Source: Pseudacidovorax sp. RU35E (GTDB taxonomy: Bacteria > Pseudomonadota > Gammaproteobacteria > Burkholderiales > Burkholderiaceae_C). From it: a stretch of DNA of 64,000 bases. The notes under the pieces were generated by a model. That model was not told the DNA's origin, did not search any database, and saw nothing but the letters and a program-made list of their open reading frames with translations. Positions 1 to 8,309 of this stretch are shown in pieces. The translations under genes were made by a program, and so were the position numbers. The number at the start of each line of letters is the position of its first letter. The first letter of the stretch is position 1. The stretch covers positions 248,001 to 312,000 of the forward strand of contig NZ_FTMY01000008.1 of NCBI RefSeq assembly GCF_900156165.1, written 5' to 3'.

Positions 1-92
1 CCAGCCTCGCCTCTCATGCGACTTCACGATATGAAACGGGCTGGATCTTGGACAGATGCAGGGAGTTGACGAACTGAGGTCCAATCCGACCT

Positions 93-728
93 ATGCCGAA
101 CTCTCTCGACACCCTGCTAGAAGCAGCCGACAGCGCTCTGCGCACCATCTGGGGCAATCCCGCGGCGCGCCTCGACTCTCCCGCAAAGTCCGCGCCGGGC
201 GCTGAGTCCGCTCTGTCAGCCGCAGACCGTAGCCGATCAGGGGCATTGATGAGAGTCAATCACGTGGGCGAGGTGTGCGCTCAGGGCCTCTACAACGCGC
301 AGGCGCTGACCACATCGGATCCAGCACTCAGAAGCCAGATGCTGCGCGCCGCCGAAGAGGAGACCGACCATCTGCGTTGGACGCGCGACAGGCTGGACAG
401 TCTGGGCGCCCGGCCGTCATTGCTGAACCCGCTGTGGTACGGCGGGGCGTTCACATTGGGGCTTCTGGCGGGCCGCATGGGAGACGCCTGGAGCCTGGGT
501 TTCGTCCGGGAGACGGAGCGCCAAGTCGAGGCGCACCTGGACGGCCATCTGGATCGGCTGCCCCCGGCGGACGTCGCGTCTCGCGCAGTCGTGGAGCGCA
601 TGAAGGCCGACGAGGCGGCGCATGCCGCCTGGGCCCAAGAGGCCGGCGCGCGGCCACTGCCGCCTGGCGTCTCCACACTCATGAGGATGGCCGCACGCGT
701 CATGACGACGGTGGCGTACCGAATCTGA
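93..728 (+). CDS. coq7: Coq7 ubiquinone biosynthesis hydroxylase (DMQ monooxygenase)
   Basis: This 211-residue protein is a Coq7-type di-iron monooxygenase, which hydroxylates the demethoxyubiquinone ring late in ubiquinone synthesis at the inner membrane. Its carboxylate-bridged di-iron ligands are visible as [12 protein letters not shown] (about residue 54), EEETDHL (about 90), ETERQVEAH (about 137) and KADEAAHA (about 170), the two ExxH motifs being characteristic. Length fits the beta-proteobacterial form, which carries an N-terminal extension of about 45 residues compared with shorter relatives. The gene is monocistronic and convergent with the OsmC-like gene at 830-1291. I chose the first ATG because it keeps the conserved N-terminal helix; no strong Shine-Dalgarno sequence is visible in front of it. 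Confidence 0.95.
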   Translation: MPNSLDTLLEAADSALRTIWGNPAARLDSPAKSAPGAESALSAADRSRSGALMRVNHVGEVCAQGLYNAQALTTSDPALRSQMLRAAEEETDHLRWTRDRLDSLGARPSLLNPLWYGGAFTLGLLAGRMGDAWSLGFVRETERQVEAHLDGHLDRLPPADVASRAVVERMKADEAAHAAWAQEAGARPLPPGVSTLMRMAARVMTTVAYRI

Positions 729-777
729 TCTGAAACGCCGTTCCGTTCGCGCACGCGGCGCGATCAAGGCTGCTCAC

Positions 778-812
778 CCTTGACGGACGTGAGCGCCGCA
801 CTGCCGTCAAGG
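778..812. terminator. Possible bidirectional terminator hairpin between coq7 and the OsmC gene
   Basis: A perfect 9-bp inverted repeat, CCTTGACGG at 778-786 and CCGTCAAGG at 804-812, lies in the convergent gap. A short inner GTG/CAC pairing could close part of the 17-nt loop. There is no clear T-run on either side, so it is at best a weak intrinsic terminator. The position is what one expects for a terminator shared by convergent genes. Confidence 0.35.
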
Positions 813-829
813 CAAACGGCGGCGCGTGA

Positions 830-1291
830 TCAATGACCGCTGCTGCGGTCGATCAGTTCGTAGCTGGTGGTGATATCGGCCGTCTTGGCAAGCATGATGC
901 TGGCCGAGCAGTAGGTGTCGTGACTCAGCGCGATCGCGCGTTCCACCGCCGCCGCAGGAATGCCTCGGCCCGTGACAGTGAAATGCATGTGGATCTTGGT
1001 GAACACCTTGGGATCTTTTTCCGCCCTCTCGCTCGTCAGGCGAACACTGCAACCCTCGACCTCGTGCCTACCGCGCTTGAGGATCATGACCACGTCGTAG
1101 GCCGTGCACCCACCGGTGCCCGCCAATACGGTTTCCATGGGGCGAGGCGCAAGGTTCTGCCCACCGTTGGCAGGTTTGGCGGGGTCAGGCGCGCCGTCCA
1201 TGGTCAGCACATGACCGCTTCCCGTTTCTGCAACAAAACCCATGGCGGATCGGGTGCCGGCTTGGCCGGTCCAGCTGACTGTGCATTCCAT
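830..1291 (-). CDS. OsmC-family peroxide/organic hydroperoxide-type protein
   Basis: The 153-residue product is an OsmC/YhfA-type protein. The family is cytoplasmic, homodimeric and often reduces hydroperoxides with two cysteines. Here the two expected cysteines are present, Cys62 in GTGGCTAYDVV and Cys128 in DTYCSAS, separated by the usual spacing. The LAPRPMETVLAGTGG segment before the first cysteine is typical of the YhfA-like branch, not Ohr. It is transcribed toward coq7 and away from the small RNA candidate and ilvA. Substrate cannot be read from the sequence. Confidence 0.88.
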   Translation of the reverse strand: MECTVSWTGQAGTRSAMGFVAETGSGHVLTMDGAPDPAKPANGGQNLAPRPMETVLAGTGGCTAYDVVMILKRGRHEVEGCSVRLTSERAEKDPKVFTKIHMHFTVTGRGIPAAAVERAIALSHDTYCSASIMLAKTADITTSYELIDRSSGH

Positions 1292-1371
1292 AGTGAGCGT
1301 TCGATGCCGTGAAATAGTTCACGACACAAGGTCTGAATGTTGAATTGTTGCGCGTTCGCATCACACACTTG

Positions 1372-1399
1372 TTGCAATGCAGCATGCGAGCGCTATACT
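1372..1399 (+). promoter_or_regulatory. Sigma-70-type promoter for the small RNA candidate
   Basis: TTGCAA at 1372-1377 and TATACT at 1394-1399, with a 16-bp spacer, form a good sigma-70-like promoter in a very GC-rich genome. Transcription would begin at about 1405-1407, immediately before three successive hairpins that end in a strong terminator. The promoter lies too far from ilvA (start 1618), with a terminator in between, to be an ordinary ilvA promoter. Confidence 0.55.
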
Positions 1400-1404
1400 T
1401 TATT

Positions 1405-1498
1405 CCATCGCATGCCTTCGGGTATGCCCCAGTTGTCTCCTCCACCCTCCCAATTGGTGGATTTGGCCCCCGAGTCGCAAGACTCGGGGGCTTTTTTC
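1405..1498 (+). ncRNA. Candidate trans-acting small RNA with exposed C-rich loop
   Basis: A stand-alone unit of about 94 nt contains three hairpins and no convincing ORF. Hairpin 1 pairs 1410-1416 with 1421-1427 across a UUCG tetraloop closed by C-G, with one G-U pair. Hairpin 2 pairs CCACC (1442-1446) with GGTGG (1456-1460) and presents the loop CTCCCAATT; CTCCTCC lies just before it at 1437-1443. Hairpin 3 is the terminator at 1466-1497. Single-stranded CUCC/CCUCC elements that pair with Shine-Dalgarno sequences are known from several proteobacterial small RNA families. The assignment to a named family is not made here. The alternative is a transcribed ilvA leader with an early terminator (attenuator), but no leader peptide rich in Ile/Val/Leu codons is evident. 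Confidence 0.55.
1466..1497 (+). terminator. Strong Rho-independent terminator
   Basis: An 11-bp perfect stem, 1466-1476 paired with 1481-1491, is closed by a GCAA tetraloop at 1477-1480 and followed by six Ts at 1492-1497. This is the clearest intrinsic terminator in the window. It ends the small RNA candidate and insulates ilvA. Confidence 0.9.
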
Positions 1499-1617
1499 TT
1501 GCCGCACCTCTGCTGGGCTCGCTCATGCGAGAGGCGACTCTCCGCCTGTGTCGCTCATGGGTACCAAGCGGGCGCCGCGTATCATCAAACGTTGCTCTCA
1601 TTGGTCTCCCTTTCGCC

Positions 1618-3174
1618 ATGCCTACCAGCCAGGGACCGGCGCTGACGCCCGCCGACTATCTCAAGAAGATCCTCACCGCCCGCGTGTACGACGTGGCAGT
1701 CGAATCGGCGCTGGAACCCGCCCGGACCTTGAGCGACAGAGTTGGCAATACGGTGTTGCTCAAACGGGAAGACCAGCAGCCCGTTTTCAGCTTCAAGCTG
1801 CGCGGTGCCTACAACAAGATGGCCAGCCTGTCGACCGAGCAGTTGGCTCGCGGCGTCATCTGCGCATCAGCAGGCAATCATGCGCAAGGCGTCGCCTTGG
1901 GTGCGCGCAAGTTGGGCACAAGGGCAGTCGTCGTCATGCCCGTCACCACCCCGCAACTCAAGATCGATGCGGTCCGCAGCCTGGGCGGCGAAGTCCACCT
2001 GCATGGCGACAGCTACTCGGACGCCTACCAACACGCGCTCACGCTGCAGGAACGCGAAGGCCTGACCTTCGTCCATCCCTTCGACGATCCGGAGGTCATC
2101 GCCGGCCAAGGCACGATCGCGATGGAGATCCTGCGTCAGCACCAGGGCCGGCTCGACGCCATCTTCGTCGCCATCGGCGGCGGCGGGTTGATCGCCGGCG
2201 TGGCCAACTACATCAAGGCGGTGCGTCCCGACATCCGCGTCGTCGGTGTGCAGATGAACGACTCGGACGCCATGATGCAGTCCGTCGCGGCCGGGCAACG
2301 GGTGACGCTGCCCGATGTGGGCCTCTTCTCCGACGGCACTGCCGTCAAGCTGGTGGGTGAAGAAACCTTCCGCGTTGCCAGTGACCTCGTCGATGAATTC
2401 ATCACGGTGGACACCGACGCCGTCTGCGCCGGCATCAAGGACATCTTCATCGACACCCGCAGCATCGTCGAGCCGGCCGGCGCGCTCGCCGTCGCAGCCA
2501 TCAAGCAGTACGTGCAGACGCACGGAAAGCGGGGCGAGACCTACGCAGCGATCCTCTGCGGCGCCAACATGAACTTCGACCGCCTGCGCTTCGTGGCCGA
2601 GCGTGCCGAGGTGGGTGAGGAACGCGAGGCCCTCTTCGCGATCACCATTCCAGAAGAACGGGGCAGCTTCCGCCGCTTCTGCGAACTGGTGGGCCAGTTG
2701 CCCGGCGGTCCGCGCAACGTCACCGAGTTCAACTACCGCATCAGCGATGCGCAGCAGGCCCATGTGTTCGTGGGCCTGACGACACAGCAGCGTGGCGAAT
2801 CGGCCAGCATCGCGGAGCTGTTCCGCAGCCACGGGTTCGGCGCCGTCGACCTCACGCACGATGAACTCGCCAAGGAGCATGTGCGCTACATGGTGGGCGG
2901 GCGCAGCGGCCTCGCGAGCGACGAGCGGCTGCTGCGCTTCGTCTTCCCGGAGCGGCCCGGGGCCCTGCTGAAGTTCCTGAGTCTGATGAAGCCGAACTGG
3001 AACATCAGCCTCTTCCACTACCGCAACCAGGGTGCCGATTACGGGCGCATCCTCGTGGGCCTCCAGGTGCCGGCCGCGGAGGATGCCATCTTTCAGTCTT
3101 TCCTTGAGGAACTGGGCTATCCCTTCATCGAAGAGACCGCCAATCCGGCCTACCGCATCTTCCTGCAGGCCTGA
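1618..3174 (+). CDS. ilvA: Threonine ammonia-lyase (biosynthetic), PLP enzyme
   Basis: IlvA deaminates threonine to 2-oxobutanoate, the first step of isoleucine synthesis. From the ATG at 1618 it is 518 residues, the usual length for the biosynthetic form. The PLP lysine is Lys60 in VFSFKLRGA, the phosphate-binding glycine loop is GGGGLIAG (about 188), and the C-terminal part from about residue 330 holds two ACT-like regulatory modules (EERGSFRRFCELVG and FPERPGALLKFL) expected for isoleucine/valine allostery. The reading frame stays open 91 codons upstream but that stretch runs through the small RNA and its terminator, so I rejected the longer start. No strong Shine-Dalgarno precedes 1618. 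Confidence 0.95.
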   Translation: MPTSQGPALTPADYLKKILTARVYDVAVESALEPARTLSDRVGNTVLLKREDQQPVFSFKLRGAYNKMASLSTEQLARGVICASAGNHAQGVALGARKLGTRAVVVMPVTTPQLKIDAVRSLGGEVHLHGDSYSDAYQHALTLQEREGLTFVHPFDDPEVIAGQGTIAMEILRQHQGRLDAIFVAIGGGGLIAGVANYIKAVRPDIRVVGVQMNDSDAMMQSVAAGQRVTLPDVGLFSDGTAVKLVGEETFRVASDLVDEFITVDTDAVCAGIKDIFIDTRSIVEPAGALAVAAIKQYVQTHGKRGETYAAILCGANMNFDRLRFVAERAEVGEEREALFAITIPEERGSFRRFCELVGQLPGGPRNVTEFNYRISDAQQAHVFVGLTTQQRGESASIAELFRSHGFGAVDLTHDELAKEHVRYMVGGRSGLASDERLLRFVFPERPGALLKFLSLMKPNWNISLFHYRNQGADYGRILVGLQVPAAEDAIFQSFLEELGYPFIEETANPAYRIFLQA

Positions 3175-3186
3175 AAGCCTGCGGCG

Positions 3187-3672
3187 TCAGGGAAGCGTAA
3201 TTGCCCTTGGCGGCCCATTCACCGCCAAGGGCCGCGAGGGCACCATCAACCGCAGCCCCGCTCCGCCCGCAACCGGAGCGATGTGGACGCCCGTTGCATC
3301 GATGGACTGCAGCACGAGTTGACCCTCGAAGGCTGCGCCCGTGCGATACGCACGTGGCGGTTTGCCGTCCACCGACATCAGCGCAGCGCCGCTGCCGTCC
3401 CGATCGGCCGCCACCCCCAGCAGGCGGAACCGGCTGGCAGCATCGGGCGCCACCGGCGCGACGGCGGCCACCTTCAACGCACCGAAGGCCCGCGCCACAT
3501 CGGCAGTCTCCACACCCAGCGTCTTCATGGCCACGGGCGGCGGCAATCCGGACCCGGCGGGCGCAGCCACTCGCAGACCCCAATAGACCGCGCTGGCAGC
3601 GGCAGCGGCCCAGAGCACGGCAGTGATCACCGCCACGGGCCATCGGGAAGGTACGGGCAACGCACTCGTCAT
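3187..3672 (-). CDS. gspC: Type II secretion system protein C (short form)
   Basis: This 161-residue inner-membrane protein has one transmembrane helix (about residues 12-32) followed by a periplasmic segment with a GspC homology-region pattern (FRLLGVAADRDGSGAALMSVDG and later GAAFEGQLVLQSID). GspC connects the inner-membrane platform to the secretin. It stops after the homology region and lacks the C-terminal PDZ or coiled-coil domain found in longer GspC proteins of about 270-300 residues. It is divergent from gspG, with only 25 bp between the two start codons, and tail to tail with ilvA. The identification rests on context plus the homology-region pattern. Confidence 0.8.
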   Translation of the reverse strand: MTSALPVPSRWPVAVITAVLWAAAAASAVYWGLRVAAPAGSGLPPPVAMKTLGVETADVARAFGALKVAAVAPVAPDAASRFRLLGVAADRDGSGAALMSVDGKPPRAYRTGAAFEGQLVLQSIDATGVHIAPVAGGAGLRLMVPSRPLAVNGPPRAITLP

Positions 3673-3697
3673 ATGCGGGCATTATGATGCGCCGCCC

Positions 3698-4141
3698 ATG
3701 ACAGCTTCCTTCAAACGCACCCGGCAGAGCCCTCTCCAACGAGGCTTCACCCTCATCGAACTGATGGTCGTGCTGGTGATCATCGGGGTGCTCGCGGCCC
3801 TGATCGTGCCCAACGTGATCGGCCGCGCGGACGATGCGCGCGTGACCGCCGCCCGCACGGACGTCAACAACCTGATGAACGCGCTGAAGATGTACCGCCT
3901 GGACAACCAGCGTTACCCCACGGGGGAGCAAGGTCTGCAGGCCCTGGTCGCGCGGCCGACGACCGGCCCCGCCGCACCCAACTGGAAGCCCTATATCGAC
4001 AAGCTGCCCAACGATCCGTGGGGCCGGCCGTACCAGTACGTGAACCCGGGCATCAAGGGCGAGGTGGATGTTCTTTCGCTCGGCGCCGACGGTCAGCCCG
4101 GGGGCGAGGGCAACGATGCGGACGTCGGCAGCTGGCAATAG
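3698..4141 (+). CDS. gspG: Type II secretion system major pseudopilin
   Basis: GspG is the main subunit of the periplasmic pseudopilus. The 147-residue protein has a class III signal sequence RGFTLIELMVVLVIIG with the G/F cleavage site and Glu5, followed by the conserved GspG globular motifs DNQRYPTGEQGLQALV and LPNDPWGRPYQYVNPG. The start at 3698 gives a short basic leader; the open frame extends upstream into gspC and was rejected. It is the first gene of a rightward run of overlapping T2SS genes. Confidence 0.95.
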   Translation: MTASFKRTRQSPLQRGFTLIELMVVLVIIGVLAALIVPNVIGRADDARVTAARTDVNNLMNALKMYRLDNQRYPTGEQGLQALVARPTTGPAAPNWKPYIDKLPNDPWGRPYQYVNPGIKGEVDVLSLGADGQPGGEGNDADVGSWQ

Positions 4142-4598
4142 CCACCTGCACCGCCCGGCCGCCGGCTTCACGCTGATCGAGCTGCTGGTGGTGGTGGCGA
4201 TCATCGCCTTCGCCACTGCCGGCGTGGGATTCGCCTTGCGCGATACGGCTCGCGCCAGCCTGGACCGCGAGGCCGAGCGTCTGGTGGCCCTGCTCGAAGC
4301 GGGTCGCGCGCAGGCCCGGGCCAGCGGCGCGTCGGTTCGGTGGCGCGTCACGGCGCAGGGATTTGTCTTCGACGGAGTGCCGCCCGGGGCCCTCCCTCAA
4401 GGCTGGCAAATGGCTGGCGTCAGTGCGCAGCCGCTGGACGAAGCCGGTCGGCCGGTGACGGCCCTGCTGCTCGGCCCCGAGCCGATCATCGGGGCGCAGC
4501 AGGTGCTCATCCGCAGCGAAGGTCCGCCCGCCCAGGTTCTGCGACTGGCCACCGATGGACTGCGGCCTTTCGCCGTCGTCGACCCAGGCGCGCCATGA
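4116..4598 (+). CDS. gspH: Type II secretion system minor pseudopilin H
   Basis: The 160-residue protein begins with a prepilin leader and AAGFTLIELLVVVAII (cleavage after Gly, Glu5 present). The rest is a GspH-type globular domain (ARASLDREAERLVALLEAG, then SVRWRVTAQGFVF). GspH belongs to the pseudopilus tip complex. The ATG at 4116 is preceded by the purine-rich GGGGGCGAGGG, lies inside the 3' end of gspG (26-bp overlap) and is preferred to the upstream ATG at 4068. Its stop overlaps the gspI start as ATGA. Confidence 0.9.
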   Translation: MRTSAAGNSHLHRPAAGFTLIELLVVVAIIAFATAGVGFALRDTARASLDREAERLVALLEAGRAQARASGASVRWRVTAQGFVFDGVPPGALPQGWQMAGVSAQPLDEAGRPVTALLLGPEPIIGAQQVLIRSEGPPAQVLRLATDGLRPFAVVDPGAP

Positions 4599-5029
4599 GT
4601 GCCCGGACGGTTGCCGCCCGCCGTGGGCATACCGCAGACGGATCCGAACGCGCGCCACGCAGACTCGCTTCGGCACCCCACCACGGCTTCACGCTGGTCG
4701 AGGTGCTGGTGGCGCTGGCCATCGTGGCCATCGCGCTGGCGGCCGGAGCCCAGGCCACCAACGCGCTCACGCGCAATGCCCAGCGACAGTCCGACATGGT
4801 GCTGGCTCAGCTGTGTGCCCAGAACCAGCTGATCGAACTGCGCCTGTCGCCGCAGATGCCGCCCGTGGGCGAAAGCAGCCGGGGCTGCCAGCAGGCCGGC
4901 GTGCAGCTGGACGTGGCGGTGTCGACCACGCCGACGCTGAACCCGAACTTCAACCGCGTCGACGTGCAGGTGCGCGATGCGCAGCAGTGGCCGCTGCTGC
5001 GGCTGTCGACCGTGATCGGACGCTACTGA
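4595..5029 (+). CDS. gspI: Type II secretion system minor pseudopilin I
   Basis: This 144-residue minor pseudopilin has HHGFTLVEVLVALAIVAIAL as its prepilin segment, after an unusually long basic leader of about 31 residues. The following ALTRNAQRQSDMVLAQLCAQNQ resembles GspI helices. GspI nucleates the tip complex with GspJ and GspK. It starts in an ATGA overlap with gspH and ends in a TGATG overlap with gspJ, so translational coupling is likely. Confidence 0.9.
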   Translation: MSARTVAARRGHTADGSERAPRRLASAPHHGFTLVEVLVALAIVAIALAAGAQATNALTRNAQRQSDMVLAQLCAQNQLIELRLSPQMPPVGESSRGCQQAGVQLDVAVSTTPTLNPNFNRVDVQVRDAQQWPLLRLSTVIGRY

Positions 5030-5700
5030 TGGCCCGCCCCCAAGCGGCACGCAGGGCACGCCTGCGCGGCTTCACGCTGGTCGAGCTGCTCGTCGCGCTG
5101 GCGGCGATGGCCCTGCTGGCGCTGATCAGTTGGCGGGGACTCGAAAGCATGGCCCGCGCCCAATCCCAGCATGGCGCGCGCGACGAGGCCGTGCTGGTGC
5201 TGCAGACGGCCCTCGCGCAATGGGGCGCGGACCTCGATGCCGCCGCCAACTTCGGCAACACGCCCGCGCTGGACTGGAACGGCCGCGTGTTGCGCATCAC
5301 CCGGCAGGGCACCGACGCGCAAGGCAGCCCCGCCGCCCGCGTGATCGCATGGACCGTGGGCCTCACAGCCGAAGGCGGCAGCAGTTGGTTGCGCTGGCAG
5401 TCGCCGCCCCTGGCCAGCCGTGCGGATTGGACCCAGGCATGGGGTGCCGCGGCGGCCTGGGCCGATTCCGCGGCGCCCGGGACCGACGCCGCCGCCACGC
5501 GCGTGCTGCCGGCGACGGGCTGGAACGTCGGCTACTTCCGCAACGGCGCATGGGCCGTTGCCGTACAGGCGCAGGCGCTGGGCACGGCCACGTTGCCGGA
5601 TGGCGTGCGGCTGCAGCTGCAGTTGCCGCCCGGACCGGGGCTTTCAGGCCTCATCACGCGCGACTGGCTGCGGCCCAACTGGAGCGCCGCCAACAGATGA
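5029..5700 (+). CDS. gspJ: Type II secretion system minor pseudopilin J
   Basis: GspJ, 223 residues, carries the leader and N-terminal helix LRGFTLVELLVALAAMALLA, then RGLESMARAQSQ and a beta-rich C-terminal domain with repeated WL/WQ patterns typical of GspJ. It forms the tip complex with GspI and GspK. The ATG overlaps the gspI stop by one base and its own TGA overlaps the gspK ATG. Confidence 0.9.
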   Translation: MARPQAARRARLRGFTLVELLVALAAMALLALISWRGLESMARAQSQHGARDEAVLVLQTALAQWGADLDAAANFGNTPALDWNGRVLRITRQGTDAQGSPAARVIAWTVGLTAEGGSSWLRWQSPPLASRADWTQAWGAAAAWADSAAPGTDAAATRVLPATGWNVGYFRNGAWAVAVQAQALGTATLPDGVRLQLQLPPGPGLSGLITRDWLRPNWSAANR

Positions 5701-6818
5701 TGACAACGCTCCCTGCCCTTCGGGGGCGTCAGCGCGGCGCTGCCCTGCTCACGGCCCTGATCACCGTGACGCTGGTGGCCACGCTGGCGGCCGCGGCCTT
5801 GTGGCGCCAGTGGCGCGCCACCGAGGTGGAGGCTGCCGAGCGCTCCCGCCTGCAGGCCTCGCTGTTGCTGTCCGGCGCGTTGGACTGGTCGCGACTCATC
5901 TTGTCCGAGGACGGGCGCACCGGCAGCGTCGACCATCTGGCCGAACCCTGGGCGGTTCCCCTGGCCGAAGCCAAGCTCACGAGCTTCCTGGCCGCCGACA
6001 AGAACGTCGCGAGCGATGCACTCGAAGGCCTGCCCGATGCCTTCCTGTCGGGCTCGATCACCGATGCGCAGTCGCGGCTCAACCTGCGCAACCTGGTCGA
6101 CTCCGGCGGGCGGCCGGTCCAGAGTGCCGTGGCGGCCACGCGCAAGCTCTTCGATCTGCTCGACCTGCCGCCGGCCCAGGTGGACACCCTCGTGCAGCAG
6201 ATGCGCCGCGCCCTGCTGGCCGGCGGCAGCGTGACGCAGCCACCGATCGACGGCAGCGGCGCAACGACGGACGCCACGTCCGCCCCCGCGTCGACGCCCG
6301 CCACTTCACCGGCGGCGGCGCAGAGCCAAGTACCCGCCCAATCCACCGCCTCGTCCACCGACGATGGCGCCGCCAGCGGCGCACCACTCATGCCCCAGCG
6401 GGTCGAACAACTCGGCTGGCTGGGACTGCCGGCCGACACCGTGGCGGCCATCGCGCCCTACGTGACGCTGCTGCCGCAGAGCACGGCGGTCAATCTCAAC
6501 ACCGCCAGCGCCGAGGTGATCTTCGCGGCCATCGCACAGCTCGACATGGCCAGCGCCCGCAAGCTGGTCGAAGTGCGTCGGCGGCAGTACTTCTCCAAGT
6601 CGGAAGACGTGTCGCAACAGCTGGCCTCGGCCACCAATGTGCAGATCACGCCCGGCGAAGTCGGCTTCTCGACCAGCTATTTCGAAGTGCGCGGGCGCCT
6701 GCGCATGGACCACTACTGGGTCGAGGAAACCTCGCTGCTGAACCGGGTGAGCAACGTCGTCAACATCGTCTGGCGCCAGCGCAGTGCAGGGGTTCAACCG
6801 GCTGGCGGGGCGGGCTGA
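5697..6818 (+). CDS. gspK: Type II secretion system minor pseudopilin K
   Basis: The 373-residue protein matches GspK in size and N-terminus: QRGAALLTALITVTLVATLA, a prepilin segment lacking the Glu5 of other pseudopilins, as is usual for the tip subunit. DAQSRLNLRNLVD and AVNLNTASAEVIFAAI (a helix-hairpin-helix-like stretch about residue 265) are GspK landmarks. Residues about 180-228 are a low-complexity Ala/Ser/Thr/Pro linker. Two consecutive ATGs occur at 5697 and 5700; the first overlaps the gspJ stop. A 173-bp gap follows before gspL. Confidence 0.9.
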   Translation: MMTTLPALRGRQRGAALLTALITVTLVATLAAAALWRQWRATEVEAAERSRLQASLLLSGALDWSRLILSEDGRTGSVDHLAEPWAVPLAEAKLTSFLAADKNVASDALEGLPDAFLSGSITDAQSRLNLRNLVDSGGRPVQSAVAATRKLFDLLDLPPAQVDTLVQQMRRALLAGGSVTQPPIDGSGATTDATSAPASTPATSPAAAQSQVPAQSTASSTDDGAASGAPLMPQRVEQLGWLGLPADTVAAIAPYVTLLPQSTAVNLNTASAEVIFAAIAQLDMASARKLVEVRRRQYFSKSEDVSQQLASATNVQITPGEVGFSTSYFEVRGRLRMDHYWVEETSLLNRVSNVVNIVWRQRSAGVQPAGGAG

Positions 6819-6991
6819 AAGTCGGAAAAATCTTTCCGTGAGCCGCCGCTTTCCTGCCTGCCTCGACGTCCTGCGGGCCCCTGTCACGGATCCGCCTTCC
6901 TCCACCGTCACAATGCCGCCTCCGCCGTCTGGCGCAGGCCGTGCTGAACGACCCTGCTGCCTAGAATGAAAACCTTCCCGCGACACGCCCC

Positions 6992-8200
6992 ATGGCTCTG
7001 ATCCTCGTCCAGCCGCCGCCTCCGTCCGCGCCCGGCTTCGGCTCGGTGGCGTGGGCGCAATGGTCTGCCGACGGCCGACAACTGGTCGGCCAGGGCGAGT
7101 CGCCCGTCTCCCTGTTGCCGGGCCAGCACGATCTGGTGCTGATCGTGCCGGCGGCCGCCTTGTCATGGCACCCGGTGACGCTGCCGCCGGGCAGCCTTCA
7201 GAACGCCGCGCGCCTGCGCAACGTGCTGTCCGGGCTGCTCGAAGACCGGCTGCTGGACGATTCCGAGCAGCTTCATTTCGCGCTCTCCCCCGGCGCACAG
7301 GCCGGGGCCCCCGCCTGGGTGGCGACCTGCCGCCGCGACTGGCTGCAGACCACGCTGCAGGCCCTCGAGGCCACGGGCCGGCGCGTCAGCCGGCTCGTTC
7401 CCGAATTCGCACCGCAGGCCGAAGGCCAACCCACCACGGTCTTCGTGACAGGAGATGCGCACGCACCCTGGCTGACCCTGTGCAATGCGCAGGGCGTGCT
7501 GCGGCTCCCCCTGTCGGCCAGTACCGCGGCGCTTGCGATGGCGCACTCGGAAGCCGGCGACGCTGCCGCCGAGCCGGCCGTCGCCGCACTGGCCGAGCAG
7601 CTGATCGGCCGTCCCCTGCCCCTGCTCCCCACCGCCGAGCGCTGGCTGCAGGCCAGCCAGTCGGGCTGGGACCTGGCGCAGTTCGAATTCGCCACCACGG
7701 GCAGCGCCCGCGCCCGCAAGCAGGCCGGTGCGCTGATGACCGCCGTGTGGCGCGCCCCCCGCTGGCGCGCCGCACGATGGGGTGTCGCGCTGCTGATCGT
7801 CACGCAACTCGTGGGCCTGAACGCCTGGGCCTTCAAGGAGCGGCAGGCGCTGGAATCCAAGCGCCAGCAGGTGCGGCAGGTGCTCACCCAGACGTTCCCG
7901 AACGTGTCCGTGGTGCTGGACGCGCCGCTGCAGATGTCGCGCGAAGTGGCCGCACTGCAGGCAGCCACCGGTGGCCTCACGGCGGCCGACTTCGAGCCGA
8001 TGCTCGCCGCCCTGGCCGGCAGCCTGCCGGCCGGCCGCGTCCCTTCGGCCATCGACTACAGCGGCGGCCAGTTGCGCCTGCGCGGCGTGACGCTGTCGCC
8101 GGCGGAGATGGAGTCCGTGCAGACCGGTCTGCGCAACCGCGGCTACAACGCCCGCGGCGAAGGCGACCTGCTGCTGGTGCAGGCGGAGACCACGCGATGA
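6992..8200 (+). CDS. gspL: Type II secretion system protein L
   Basis: GspL (402 residues) is the bitopic inner-membrane protein that binds the GspE ATPase with its actin-like cytoplasmic domain. The cytoplasmic part (1-260) contains the GspL pattern LPGQHDLVLIVPAAALSWHPV and LLEDRLLDDSEQLHFAL; a single transmembrane helix follows at about 260-285 (WGVALLIVTQLVGLNAWAF) and then a ferredoxin-like periplasmic domain. It starts 173 bp after gspK. The gap holds a TAGAAT -10-like box at 6962-6967, but I found no matching -35, so a separate promoter is not proven. Confidence 0.92.
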   Translation: MALILVQPPPPSAPGFGSVAWAQWSADGRQLVGQGESPVSLLPGQHDLVLIVPAAALSWHPVTLPPGSLQNAARLRNVLSGLLEDRLLDDSEQLHFALSPGAQAGAPAWVATCRRDWLQTTLQALEATGRRVSRLVPEFAPQAEGQPTTVFVTGDAHAPWLTLCNAQGVLRLPLSASTAALAMAHSEAGDAAAEPAVAALAEQLIGRPLPLLPTAERWLQASQSGWDLAQFEFATTGSARARKQAGALMTAVWRAPRWRAARWGVALLIVTQLVGLNAWAFKERQALESKRQQVRQVLTQTFPNVSVVLDAPLQMSREVAALQAATGGLTAADFEPMLAALAGSLPAGRVPSAIDYSGGQLRLRGVTLSPAEMESVQTGLRNRGYNARGEGDLLLVQAETTR

Positions 8201-8309
8201 CGGGACGAGCCGCCACTGCGCCAGCCTGCCGACCGCCCCTTTGTTCCAGGCCGCTGACGCACAGGACCGACGCCGCCGAAGCGGTGAACCTTTTCGAAAG
8301 AACGCGCCC

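Noticed and set aside
1345-1617. N-terminal extension of ilvA
   Set aside because: The frame is open but runs through a promoter-hairpin-terminator unit, and IlvA proteins begin near the ATG at 1618.
6962-6967. Independent promoter for gspL (TAGAAT -10-like box)
   Set aside because: There is no acceptable -35 at 15-19 bp upstream. Listed only as a note in the gspL entry.
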